Shown: piece by piece, positions 17,501-26,306 of the stretch
How the letters are laid out: every line of letters begins with the position of its first letter
Numbering within the stretch: the stretch's first letter is position 1
Assembly (NCBI GenBank): GCA_014379595.1
Contig: JACMLM010000037.1
Coordinates: 1-51,376, forward strand
DNA: 51,376 nucleotides
Direction of reading: 5' to 3'
From: Anaerolineales bacterium
GTDB lineage: Bacteria; Chloroflexota; Anaerolineae; Anaerolineales; Villigracilaceae
Notes under the pieces: generated by a model
Database searches by the model: none
Told to the model about the DNA's origin: nothing
What the model saw: only the letters and a program-made list of their open reading frames with translations
Translations under genes and position numbers: made by a program

Positions 17501-17669
17501 CAGCAAGCGCAACCGGCTTTCCACCTGCAAAATAAACTACATTAATATCATTCGCTTTGGCTGAACTTAATACACCTGCCATGAATTCAGCACCCCAGAC
17601 ACGGCTTAATTGCGCACCGAGGACGGCAATTGTCTTTCGTTCGCTGGCGGGCTTTTTATTGGCTGTCAT
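14460..17669 (-). CDS. Soluble hybrid sensor kinase: LacI-type binding domain, GAF, histidine kinase
   Basis: The 1069-residue protein has an N-terminal type-1 periplasmic-binding-protein-like domain of the LacI/GalR kind (residues about 12-300: [44 protein letters not shown]). It lacks the usual LacI helix-turn-helix and any signal peptide or membrane segment. A helical middle is followed by a GAF domain (about 640-790), a coiled coil, and a histidine kinase with [14 protein letters not shown] (H834), [12 protein letters not shown] (N box), DSGIGI and GAGLGLAI (G boxes). A cytoplasmic sugar-binding sensor that drives autophosphorylation is the natural reading. No response regulator is adjacent; the next genes are a protease and a membrane protein. 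Confidence 0.93.
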   Translation of the reverse strand: [1069 protein letters not shown]

Positions 17670-17737
17670 GGTGCAGTTCCAGAATTATAAGTCAAGGAGG
17701 CTTAAATCGGGATTGACAGTTTCGTAAAGAAATGAAA

Positions 17738-17784
17738 TTGCCACGAAGCGCACTGGATTTCCAATCCAGTGCGCTTTGTGGCAA
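17738..17784. terminator. Long hairpin between the metalloprotease and kinase genes
   Basis: Two 22-bp arms (TTGCCACGAAGCGCACTGG... and complement, one G-T) enclose TCC. It lies downstream of the metalloprotease gene and upstream of the kinase start. There is no long T tract, so rho-independent termination is likely but not certain. Confidence 0.6.
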
Positions 17785-17815
17785 ATGCCTTATGCGGTTT
17801 GCAGTGATTACCTAA

Positions 17816-17876
17816 GTGTAGCGAAGGGTCTCTAATTCTGAAATCCGAGATTCTTCGCTACGCTCAGAATGACATA
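17816..17876 (+). repeat. Dispersed palindrome family B, copy 1
   Basis: GTAGCGAAGGGTCTC pairs with GAGATTCTTCGCTAC (two G-T pairs), followed by GCTCAGAATGACA. The same halves occur at 42349-42440 and, inverted, at 43761-43829. Confidence 0.85.
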
Positions 17877-17885
17877 CGTAGTTAG

Positions 17886-19892
17886 TTATTTAATTTCGAT
17901 TTGATATGCGCCAAGCTCGCGTGTAAAGCGTGTAAGGCCTGCAACAACCAGGTATGCAGTTTCTCCGGACTCCAACGAAAATGGAATCTCTGCAGTTTGA
18001 TCTGCATTGAGTGTGATCCTCGTCACGCTGGAATCACTTGTCTTGATGAGAGTCAGGCCGAAAGTCTGAGGAAGAACGTTTTGAACTCGGACAAATCCTT
18101 CAGCTGCCCAGCCTCCCTCATCCGCTTCCAGATCGGAGCTATAGCCTGCTGCGGCCACCGAGATATCATCTACCATAAAGCCTTCGCCATTGATAGCGGC
18201 ATCTGTAATATATTGAAAGCGGACAGAAATTTTCTTGCCGGCATAAGCCGAAAGATCAACTTTCTCTTCGATCCAATCACTAGTAGCGCCTGTGTATCCC
18301 CAGCCATATGAATTACCGGATGGGTCTGTATCAGTGCCGGAAGGTGTTGTGATGATCTGCCATGTTTCGCCATCTTCAGAAGCTTCAACATAAACATAAT
18401 CCCAATCTTCTTCAATATCGTACCAGGTGCGGAAGGATAATTCCACTGGACCGCTTACGCCAGTGAAATCAAACTCTTTGGTGAGCGTCATATCTGACTC
18501 ATCACCTTTATTCGACCAGAAAGCGTACTCACCGGAATATGGGCTGGCTGGCAAAAGACCCGTGACCGTTGAGCCGGTGAATGAAAGTGTGTAATCACCT
18601 GCGCATTTAATGGCAATATAATCCACACCATATTGATGCACATCGCGTGTCAGCGGGCTTTGCGGGCAGGTGCTAATGGTTTCAGTGGGAGAAGCTTGAG
18701 GCGCATCAGGATAATTGTGATAGGTAAAACGTCCATCACCTACCGTTTCATCCTGTAGCAGGTTTGCAACCGCCCAATCCATATATACATCATCCGCAGT
18801 GATCAACTCCCCGGTCAATGGGTCGGTGATATTAAGATCGGCAAGGGTATCATCCACGCTGGTGAGATCATTTTCAGGGTTGCTTGTTAATGCTTTGGTG
18901 GCATCCTTGCCAAAACGATCAAGGAAATAGGTAAGGTATAGAAAGCTCACCCCGTAATGCGCGCTAAAATCAGGCGATGAGTTATCTTCCCATGTGTTCA
19001 ATTGCATATCGGGATTTTGCATATATATATAATCTGCCCCGCCAGAATAATAGCCATTAAGAAACGAACCTACCTCTGCAAAGCCTTCACCGATCCATGA
19101 AACATCATTGCGATCTGTGGGGAACTGGATCATATGAACAAACTCATGTGCCAAGACGCCATATGTATATTCATCAGAAAGCGCCTGACTGGTGCCCAAC
19201 ACATAGGTCTCATGTCCGTTGGAAAATTCCTTTACCAGTGGATTGAAAGAGTCGGATGAATTAAAGTAACCAGCAATGTTATGCCCGATACTGCTCGCGT
19301 AAAGAACATAGATATGAGGGTCGCCGTCCACACCGGGATTCGATTCGCTGCCGAAGAACTCACGGTCGGTGGGATAGATCTTATTTTCAAAAGTATCCAT
19401 CAAAGCTTTCATATCTGCTTCGTTGACGCTCGTGCCTTCCTCCACCCAAAAATAGGAATGTGGGGTTTCATACATCAAAGTAGCTGTGATCTGGCTGTGC
19501 TCGGCGGTATCTGAATTTGAGATCCAGAACTGTTCCTTGTCACCGATCTTATAAGTTTTTCCCTCTACAGTCTTTGACACATCACAAATATTCTGCAACT
19601 CGCAGGCCAATTCATATGGATCATTCTCGGGGACAATGGCATTTTGCAAGGTACTTAGCGTATCGGTTGATATTGAATCCACCGGTGGACGTGTAACTTC
19701 TGTTTCAACGGTAGGAGTAGGGTCATCACTAGTAAATATGGGAGGGATATCTACGGTTGGTGAAACCTGACCAGAAGCATAGAACATATACCCGCCCAGG
19801 CCTGCCACTATGGTACAGATACAGCATAATAAAACCACAATCCCGATCACAATTGCTGAAGTGCCTGATTTCTTTGGTTCGTTTTCTATCAT
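17886..19892 (-). CDS. Membrane-anchored metalloprotease, immune-inhibitor-A-like
   Basis: The 668-residue protein starts with a basic N-terminus and one membrane helix (residues about 13-38), then a Thr/Pro-rich linker. The catalytic domain has HEFVHMIQ (H249, E250, H253) with a downstream WIGEGFAE, the zincin arrangement. The C-terminal third has a beta-sandwich with GDESDMTLTKEFDFTG and LSFRTWYDIEEDWDYVYVE, as in immune inhibitor A-type (M6) secreted peptidases. It probably degrades extracellular protein while tethered to the cell. It is transcribed alone: a long hairpin lies on either side (19966-20014 and 17738-17784). No pro-domain cleavage site can be pointed out. Confidence 0.88.
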   Translation of the reverse strand: MIENEPKKSGTSAIVIGIVVLLCCICTIVAGLGGYMFYASGQVSPTVDIPPIFTSDDPTPTVETEVTRPPVDSISTDTLSTLQNAIVPENDPYELACELQNICDVSKTVEGKTYKIGDKEQFWISNSDTAEHSQITATLMYETPHSYFWVEEGTSVNEADMKALMDTFENKIYPTDREFFGSESNPGVDGDPHIYVLYASSIGHNIAGYFNSSDSFNPLVKEFSNGHETYVLGTSQALSDEYTYGVLAHEFVHMIQFPTDRNDVSWIGEGFAEVGSFLNGYYSGGADYIYMQNPDMQLNTWEDNSSPDFSAHYGVSFLYLTYFLDRFGKDATKALTSNPENDLTSVDDTLADLNITDPLTGELITADDVYMDWAVANLLQDETVGDGRFTYHNYPDAPQASPTETISTCPQSPLTRDVHQYGVDYIAIKCAGDYTLSFTGSTVTGLLPASPYSGEYAFWSNKGDESDMTLTKEFDFTGVSGPVELSFRTWYDIEEDWDYVYVEASEDGETWQIITTPSGTDTDPSGNSYGWGYTGATSDWIEEKVDLSAYAGKKISVRFQYITDAAINGEGFMVDDISVAAAGYSSDLEADEGGWAAEGFVRVQNVLPQTFGLTLIKTSDSSVTRITLNADQTAEIPFSLESGETAYLVVAGLTRFTRELGAYQIEIK

Positions 19893-19965
19893 TTTGTCCT
19901 CTGCAATAAAAAGATTATTCCATCATACCGCGTGCGGGTGAAAAAGGGATTAGGAAATTGGTCAT

Positions 19966-20014
19966 TTACTTAAAAGGCGAAAGACAGCATTGCTGTCTTT
20001 CGCCTTTTAAGTAA
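19966..20014. terminator. Terminator downstream of clpC
   Basis: Arms of 23 bp (TTACTTAAAAGGCGAAAGAC... and complement) are perfect, with a 3-nt loop. It lies between clpC and the metalloprotease gene, next to a family A repeat. Confidence 0.75.
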
Positions 20015-20022
20015 CCAAAATT

Positions 20023-20123
20023 ATGTCGTTGCGAGGGCGCTCTTGTACTTTGCCCGAAGCAATCCCCGTCACTGTGTTGGAGATTGCTTCGTCGGGAAGA
20101 GCACCCTCCTCGCAATGACATAT
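20023..20123 (+). repeat. Dispersed palindrome family A, copy 1
   Basis: The ends ATGTCGTTGCGAGG and CCTCGCAATGACAT are inverted repeats, and the centre carries GAAGCAATC and GATTGCTTC. Further copies are at 26190-26283 and 49346-49446 and a half copy at 41082-41097. It overlaps no gene and ends five bases before the clpC stop. Confidence 0.88.
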
Positions 20124-20127
20124 GGAA

Positions 20128-22599
20128 CTACGCGTCTACTTTTTGTTTCGATTTCTTCGTAGCTGCTGCGGTGTTGAAGATGATCTTATTCTCTTTCGGA
20201 TCCACATCTACGATCACCACGGCGCCATCTTTGAATTTTCCGCCAAGTAATTCCACTGAAAGCGGACTCTCGACATATTTCTGAATGGCTCTGCGCAGAG
20301 GCCTTGCACCGAAGGCAGGATCATAGCCTTCTTTGGCAAGCCACAGGCGCGCTGCATCCGTCAACTGGACGGAGATGTCGTGCTCGTTCAAGCGATCCTG
20401 TACTTCCTTCATTTGCAGCACAACGATCTCTTCCATTTGTTCCAGAGTGAGCGGCGAGAACATAATGGTCTCGTCTACACGGTTAAGGAACTCAGGTCGG
20501 AATGCGCCTTTAAGGGCCTTCTCAATTTTCTCGTGCATGGCACGTTCATCATCATCCGCTTTTTGGGTGAAAAAGCCCAAAGTGCCGCCCCTGGTCACGT
20601 ATTCAGTGCCCAGGTTCGAGGTCATGATAAGAACCGTATTGCGGAAATCCACAACCTTGCCCTGACCATCCGTCAAGCGGCCATCATCCAAAATTTGGAG
20701 CAAAGCATTCCAGACTTCTGGATGTGCCTTCTCGATCTCATCAAAGAGCACGACTCTATACGGGCGCCTGCGAACTGCTTCTGTGAGTTGGCCGCCTTCT
20801 TCATAACCGACATATCCGGGAGGCGCCCCAAACAAACGGCTGACCGTATGCTGTTCGCGGTACTCAGACATATCAATACGGACCAGCGCTTCCTCATCAT
20901 CGAACATAAACCAGGCAAGCGCTTTTGCCAATTCGGTTTTACCAATACCTGATGGACCAATGAAAATAAAGGAGCCAATCGGGCGGCTTGGGTCTTTCAA
21001 ACCAGAGCGAGCGCGTCGAATTGCATCTGAGACTGCACGAATAGCTTCTTTTTGACCGATGATACGCTCACCGAGGCGTGCTTCCATGTGAAGCAATTTT
21101 TCAGATTCAGTTTCGAGCATTTGATTAACGGGAATGCCCGTCCATTGATGAACAACCGAGGCGATGTCATCGACATCAACTACTTCATCCAGTTGATGTT
21201 CGGTTTCCCATCTTTCTCGTTTTTCAACATATTCAGATTCGAGTCTTAATCTTTCGGCTTTCTTTTGCGCAGCACGTTCGTAATCACGCTCCAAGCCAGC
21301 TTGTTCTTCTTCAGCACGCAAACGATCTACATCTGTTTTCATACCTTTAAGATCAGGAGGCATGGAATAAAGAGCAACGCGGACTTTCGCGGCGGCTTCA
21401 TCCATCAAGTCAATGGCTTTATCGGGCAGGTGACGATCTGTCACATAACGATCAGCTAAACGAGCGGCAGCAGTCAGAGCATCATCCGAAAAATGGACTT
21501 TGTGATGGGCTTCATAACGATCGCGTAAACCATGCAGCATCTTGATCGTATCATCCACACTTGGCTCTTCTACATGAATAGGAGCGAAACGCCTTTCAAG
21601 CGCGGCATCTTTTTCAATATGCTTGTGGAATTCATCTAGTGTGGTAGCACCGATACATTGCAACTCACCACGCGCGAGCGCAGGCTTAAGCATATTGCTC
21701 GCATCCATTGCACCTTGTGCTGCTCCTGCCCCGATGACTGTATGCAATTCATCGATCATCAGGATCACATCACCCTTGGCACGTTGGACTTCATCCATAA
21801 CGGCCTTAAGGCGTTCTTCAAATTCACCACGGAAGCGGGAGCCAGCGATCATTGCGCCGAGGTCCAACTGCACCACACGCTTGCCAGTAAGAATTTCAGG
21901 CACATCGTTGTTGGCGATCTTTTGCGCGAGTCCTTCTGCAATGGCAGTCTTACCTACACCTGCTTCGCCGATCAGAACAGGATTATTCTTAGTACGGCGG
22001 GACAGGATCTGAATGACGCGTAAAATTTCCTTGTCACGGCCAATGACCGGGTCAAGCTTGCCTTCGCGAGCCAGTTGAGTTAGATCACGCGAATATTTTT
22101 CTAGTGTGCGATATTTCGTCTCAGCCTGCGGATCAGTAACTCGCTGTCCACCGCGCAAGTCTTGAATCGAATCATAGACACGGTCCCGCGTTAAGCCCGC
22201 GCTTTCGAGAATGCGTGCGGCGGGTGTATTGCGTTCCGTGAGAATCGCAAGGAAGATGTGTTCGGTGGAAATATATTCATCCTTGAGCCGATTGGCTTCC
22301 TCGTTGGCAAGATCAATGATGCGCTTGACGCGCGGCGTAATAAAGATCTGACCTGCGCCGCCGCCGAAGATATTCGCCTTTGGGCTGGCGCGCAAAGTAG
22401 CATCCAAACGCTCGGTGAGGGCTTCAGCACTGACTGTCAATTTTTCAAGGATTTGGGGAATCACACCGCCTGGCTGTTCGATCAGTGCCAGTAAAATGTG
22501 CTCAGTATCAATTTGGTTATGTCCGTAGCGCTGGATAATTTCGGCGGCACGTTGGGCGGCTTCCTGCGCTCTTTCGGTAAATCTGTCAAATCTCATCAT
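20128..22599 (-). CDS. clpC: ClpC-type Clp ATPase, chaperone subunit of a Clp protease
   Basis: The 823-residue AAA+ unfoldase has a ClpN domain ([39 protein letters not shown] and a second repeat), AAA domain 1 with [15 protein letters not shown], a UVR-like linker ([20 protein letters not shown]) and AAA domain 2 with [15 protein letters not shown]. The linker pattern and absence of the long ClpB middle domain favour ClpC. I chose ATG 22599 (MMRFDRF), preceded by GGAGGA; the frame extends upstream to 22686 but starts in poor sequence. A TGTTATAAT extended -10 is at about 22654-22662. No mcsA, mcsB or ctsR is adjacent. Confidence 0.93.
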   Translation of the reverse strand: MMRFDRFTERAQEAAQRAAEIIQRYGHNQIDTEHILLALIEQPGGVIPQILEKLTVSAEALTERLDATLRASPKANIFGGGAGQIFITPRVKRIIDLANEEANRLKDEYISTEHIFLAILTERNTPAARILESAGLTRDRVYDSIQDLRGGQRVTDPQAETKYRTLEKYSRDLTQLAREGKLDPVIGRDKEILRVIQILSRRTKNNPVLIGEAGVGKTAIAEGLAQKIANNDVPEILTGKRVVQLDLGAMIAGSRFRGEFEERLKAVMDEVQRAKGDVILMIDELHTVIGAGAAQGAMDASNMLKPALARGELQCIGATTLDEFHKHIEKDAALERRFAPIHVEEPSVDDTIKMLHGLRDRYEAHHKVHFSDDALTAAARLADRYVTDRHLPDKAIDLMDEAAAKVRVALYSMPPDLKGMKTDVDRLRAEEEQAGLERDYERAAQKKAERLRLESEYVEKRERWETEHQLDEVVDVDDIASVVHQWTGIPVNQMLETESEKLLHMEARLGERIIGQKEAIRAVSDAIRRARSGLKDPSRPIGSFIFIGPSGIGKTELAKALAWFMFDDEEALVRIDMSEYREQHTVSRLFGAPPGYVGYEEGGQLTEAVRRRPYRVVLFDEIEKAHPEVWNALLQILDDGRLTDGQGKVVDFRNTVLIMTSNLGTEYVTRGGTLGFFTQKADDDERAMHEKIEKALKGAFRPEFLNRVDETIMFSPLTLEQMEEIVVLQMKEVQDRLNEHDISVQLTDAARLWLAKEGYDPAFGARPLRRAIQKYVESPLSVELLGGKFKDGAVVIVDVDPKENKIIFNTAAATKKSKQKVDA

Positions 22600-22653
22600 A
22601 GGGGTATATTCCTCCGCAGGATAAATTATCAACTTATCCTGCACAATAGGAGC

Positions 22654-22662
22654 ATTATAACA
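22654..22662 (-). promoter_or_regulatory. Extended -10 promoter of clpC
   Basis: TGTTATAAT on the minus strand gives a TGn-TATAAT extended -10, about 50 bases before ATG 22599. No clear -35 at the normal distance. Confidence 0.55.
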
Positions 22663-22762
22663 AAAGCGATGTTCACATTTTATCAATAGGGCGTAAGAGG
22701 TATATTAGATTTTTTGGGCTGATGGGCGAAATATTTACCAAAAACGAAAGGAGGCTTATAGT

Positions 22763-22786
22763 ATGGGTATGTGTGGGAAATCATGA
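22763..22786 (+). CDS. Possible 7-codon micro-ORF (MGMCGKS)
   Basis: A near-perfect AGGAGG lies before ATG 22763 and the frame MGMCGKS ends at TGA. It sits 60 bases upstream of the propeller-lipoprotein pseudogene. There is no homology basis; the strong ribosome site is the only support. Confidence 0.25.
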   Translation: MGMCGKS

Positions 22787-22844
22787 TTTGGAATAAAATT
22801 CCTCACAAGGATTACATTAAAAAAACGTGGAGATCTGAATTTCA

Positions 22845-24000
22845 ATGAGAGATATAGAGCAAAAGAATCGCCGCCCTTTTTGGTATAAGCCACTGCTGGC
22901 GTTGGCTTTCATATTGATAGTTTTTCAGGCCGCATCCTGCACTTCGAATAATGACAATTTCGTTAACTCGCTATCCTTTATATCTGACAAGAGTGGCAAA
23001 CCACAGATTTATGTTATGAGAGATGATGGCACCAATCAGATTCGTTTAACTTATATAGGTAATCTGATGTCTAGCGTTGACCTGATTGGTATGTTTGCTC
23101 ACGACTGGTCACCAGATGGAAAGTATCTGGCCTTTCTTTGTATCAGATATGGATGCAGGCATAAATCGGGATGTTTATCGAATGAATGCAGATGGCTCTA
23201 ATATTAAACGTCTCACATTCTGTGAAAAGAGCAATTGCTTTCATTATTTTCCAACTTGGTCACCTGATGGCACTAAAATAGCCTTTTCTTCTACTCGTGA
23301 AGGATTAAGTGATATATATGTTATGAACCTTGATGGTTCTGCACAGCTACGTCTCACGAACAACATATCATCAATTAGCAGTTACCTATTTCCATATTGG
23401 TCGCCTGATGGAAATCGAATAGCTTATGTTAATTTTGTTAGTGACGGTGAAACTGGCGTATATATTATTCAAATAGATGATTTGAACACTGATAGCGTAT
23501 TCAAAGATAAGAGCATTCAGTTTCCTCTGAAGCAGCCTCTGTCTTGGTCTCCTGACGGTGTTTATATAATGTCAACTTCACATGATTATCAAAATATTTA
23601 TTTACTCAACACTTTGGATGGAACTTTTCAAAAAGTTATTGGATCGGTTATTTCACATACAGATGAGTTTGAATATTTTCGATGCCCGATGTGGCTTCCT
23701 GACGGTAAACATATTATTTACTATTATGAGCATTCAGTCTGGACTACAACAGTTGAAAATGGATTTTATGTAATTGACGAGTTTGGTTTAAATCGAAAGC
23801 TAATAGTTAGTGGTGAAGGAGAGTGGCATTTGAAAGGCTGTCCTGCACAAACAATTAATCGCCGACGAATAGTCTTTTCGGCCATTTCATCCCAAGAACC
23901 AGATAAGGCTAATATTTATGTAATGAATATTGACGGTACTGGATTTAGACGTTTAACTAATTCCGTCAGTAAAGAGGATAGTCCTAGATGGCGGCCCTAA
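22845..24000 (+). pseudogene. Frameshifted TolB/WD40-like propeller lipoprotein
   Basis: Two overlapping frames (22845-23201 and 23086-24000) together make one protein of about 384 residues. The first begins with a signal peptide and a lipobox (FQAASC), then IYVMRDDGTNQIRLT. The second continues DVYRMNADGSNIKRLTF, PTWSPDGTKIAFSS and DIYVMNLDGSAQLRLT, the TolB-like blade motif, to DSPRWRP. One extra base in CCTTTCTTTG at 23131-23140 moves the frame by +1 between DGKYLAF and the FVSDMDAG segment. The blades on both sides are intact, so the change is recent, or it is a read error or a programmed slip. Confidence 0.85.
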
Positions 24001-24216
24001 ACACCATAGATAGTAAATGAATAAGATGAGTATCAATTTATATTTGTAAAAAAGCAACAAGCCCCCCTCACAAAACAGTAGCCTCTGCAACCGCGACGAT
24101 TCACTCTGCTAAATAATTGGACGATTCGCTAAAAATAAGAAGTCTAAGCAACGAACACTAAACATTGGGCTAATATATTTCCGATATCCTCCATCACCTG
24201 CCCATGTAAAGCGATC

Positions 24217-25101
24217 TCAAGGAGACCTTGGAGATTCCCACTCTGCATCTATAAATGGGAGCAGAAAATGAATCAAATCGTAATCAGTTCCAGAGGCGCC
24301 ACTATCAGGGTCGTAGTGTGAGCCTACTTTTTCGATATATGTTACGGGAAAGCCATTTGCAGTTAATGCTTCCAAACCAGATCGAACATCCTCTATCGGA
24401 TAAGCGTCATCAGAAACATGAGCAAGATGTGCAATATTTATTTTCCAAGAGGCACTGGCAATCAGTTCTTTTTGGCTTACTCCCGTATCTTTAAATGGAT
24501 CGCTATTCTCTACAAGCAGTCCCGCAAATAAGGATGCATTCTGCAATCCAATACGATAAGTCATATCTCCGCCTGAAGAATATCCGCCCAGATAAATTTT
24601 ACGCGGGTTAATGTTGAAGTGCTTGGAAACGTCAGCAATGGCGGCTAATACTTTGGGAGTGTCAGTATCCACAGACCAACAATCGTTATCCCTGCCGCCA
24701 ATGGAAATAGCAATGTAGCTTTGTGTTGCTCGTGATTCCGAGGGCGCAATAATCCACATGTCACCTTCCGCGTTACCACCACAGCCGTGCATCCACACCA
24801 AAAGGCTGATCGGTTGTGTATCACTGTATATATCTGGTTTATATCCCACATAGGTGCTCTCACCACTATCCAGATGAAAAAATCCATTGCTATCGTAGGT
24901 CACTCTTGAGATCGGCGTTGCAGTTGAAATTGACACTGTCGGTAGTTCAAACGTGGAAGTTTGGGTCGACGGAATTGTCACCGTGGTGGGTTCAAGTGTA
25001 GGTGTTGCCACAGGTGGAGTCGGTAGGTTACAAGCAGATAACAACATAACTGCTATTAAAATAACATATAACAAAGTACGGATGTATGAACGGTTATTCA
25101 T
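24217..25101 (-). CDS. Lipoprotein alpha/beta hydrolase, PHB-depolymerase/feruloyl-esterase-like
   Basis: ATG 25101 (MNNRSYIRTLL) is preceded by AAAGGAG, four bases away; the longer frame to 25203 has no support. The 294-residue protein has a lipoprotein signal ending LLSAC, a Thr-rich linker, then an esterase fold: LLVWMHGCGGN (oxyanion region), GGYSSGGDMTYR (nucleophile elbow GxSxG) and GSHYDP for the histidine. Such proteins cleave esters outside the cell. The Cys pair in HGCGGN and DNDCW may form a disulphide. It is divergent from the next GNAT gene. The substrate is not predictable. Confidence 0.85.
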   Translation of the reverse strand: MNNRSYIRTLLYVILIAVMLLSACNLPTPPVATPTLEPTTVTIPSTQTSTFELPTVSISTATPISRVTYDSNGFFHLDSGESTYVGYKPDIYSDTQPISLLVWMHGCGGNAEGDMWIIAPSESRATQSYIAISIGGRDNDCWSVDTDTPKVLAAIADVSKHFNINPRKIYLGGYSSGGDMTYRIGLQNASLFAGLLVENSDPFKDTGVSQKELIASASWKINIAHLAHVSDDAYPIEDVRSGLEALTANGFPVTYIEKVGSHYDPDSGASGTDYDLIHFLLPFIDAEWESPRSP

Positions 25102-25173
25102 TTTCTCCTTTATCTGTATAAAAACTATAATCAAAATTATACGCCCACTACCTACAAAATATAACAACGAGAC

Positions 25174-25179
25174 TATAAT
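25174..25179 (+). promoter_or_regulatory. -10 hexamer of the GNAT gene (leaderless)
   Basis: TATAAT ends seven bases before ATG 25187. A CCTACA lies 17 bp upstream as a weak -35. No Shine-Dalgarno is seen between them. Confidence 0.6.
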
Positions 25180-25186
25180 ATCTCCA

Positions 25187-26161
25187 ATGTCATCCATCAC
25201 CATTCCTGCGCGAGCTGAACAACATCCTCATGTGCGTGCACTGAGCATTTTGCGTGATCTGCCCGCTGTGGCCGATCTCATTGAAATGTGCTTCTCCAGC
25301 ACCATGGATAATGAAGGCAAACGTTATGTGCAGGATATGCGCCGCGCAGGAAAAGATAACACCTTTGTGCAATGGGCCAGCCGCGCCGCTGAAACTACGT
25401 CCCTGCCATTGAGCGGCTACGTTTGGGATGAAAATGGAAAGATCATCGGCAACACCAGCCTCGTCCCATTTCGGCATAACAAACAACGCACCTATCTCAT
25501 CGCAAACGTAGCTGTCCACCCTGAACATCGACGCAAAGGGATTGCGCGCGCGCTCACTGAACGCGCCCTGCAGCAGGCCCGCGAAAAGAAGGTCAATAAC
25601 ATCTGGCTGCATGTCCGCGACGATAATCCCGGCGCATTAGACCTCTACACAAAACTCGGATTCGTTGAACGCGCACGCCGCACTACCTGGCAGGCCACCG
25701 CAGACTCTCATGCGCCATCTCTTAATACAGATATTGCCATCACAAACAGATATCCACGCGATTGGCAGACTCAATCCAACTGGCTTTCACGCCTCTATCC
25801 TGACTCTTTGGCCTGGCACCGCAACTGGAGCTTTAACTCCCTTCGTCCTGGTTTGTGGAACTGGTTGTATTTATTGTTCTTTGATATGAACATCCGTCAA
25901 TGGGCTGCATTTAGAAAAGACAAATTGGAAGCTACACTCTCATGGATCCCCTCCGGGCGTGGCGAATCTCTTTTTGTCGCAGCAGGCGAAAGGTCCGACC
26001 CTGATGCGGTAACTGCCTTACTTCTACAAGCACGACGCGACCTAGCCCACTCCCAGCAAAACATTACTCTTGAATTCCCATCCAGTGAATTTGACGGGGC
26101 CATTCTTGCCGCAGGATTTAAATCATTACGCACCTTGATATGGATGCAGGCAACTTTATAG
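25187..26161 (+). CDS. GNAT N-acetyltransferase with a C-terminal extension
   Basis: I place the start at ATG 25187 (MSSITIPARAEQ); the open frame reaches 24953 but that part lies over the divergent lipoprotein gene. The GNAT domain covers about residues 15-175: YVWDENGKIIGNTSLVPF, then LIANVAVHPEHRRKGIARALTERALQQA (acetyl-CoA loop HRRKGIA), then NIWLHVRDDNPGALDLYTKLGF. The last 145 residues form a second domain that looks like a degenerate GNAT copy (ATLSWIPSGRGESLFVAA). The protein is 324 aa. The substrate is unknown. The start appears leaderless. Confidence 0.88.
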   Translation: MSSITIPARAEQHPHVRALSILRDLPAVADLIEMCFSSTMDNEGKRYVQDMRRAGKDNTFVQWASRAAETTSLPLSGYVWDENGKIIGNTSLVPFRHNKQRTYLIANVAVHPEHRRKGIARALTERALQQAREKKVNNIWLHVRDDNPGALDLYTKLGFVERARRTTWQATADSHAPSLNTDIAITNRYPRDWQTQSNWLSRLYPDSLAWHRNWSFNSLRPGLWNWLYLLFFDMNIRQWAAFRKDKLEATLSWIPSGRGESLFVAAGERSDPDAVTALLLQARRDLAHSQQNITLEFPSSEFDGAILAAGFKSLRTLIWMQATL

Positions 26162-26189
26162 TACTTCCTGCGTATTTATTATAGTTCTC

Positions 26190-26283
26190 CGTCATTGCGA
26201 GGAGCGTTAGTTGCGACGAAGCAATCTCCTCACTGTGTTGGGGATTGCTTCGAGCGAAGACCAAGAGCGCCCTCGCAATGACG
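26190..26283 (+). repeat. Dispersed palindrome family A, copy 2
   Basis: It runs from CGTCATTGCGAGG to CCTCGCAATGACG... with GAAGCAATC/GATTGCTTC in the centre. It lies between the GNAT gene and the holin-like gene. Confidence 0.88.
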
Positions 26284-26306
26284 AGGCCGATTACAAAGGA
26301 GCTTAA

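Noticed and set aside
20380-20952. Open frame of 190 codons on the plus strand inside clpC
   Set aside because: It is antisense to highly conserved clpC codons and has no ribosome site or known motif.
24953-25186. N-terminal extension of the GNAT frame
   Set aside because: It runs antisense through the lipoprotein hydrolase gene; the ATG at 25187 with a fitting -10 is better.
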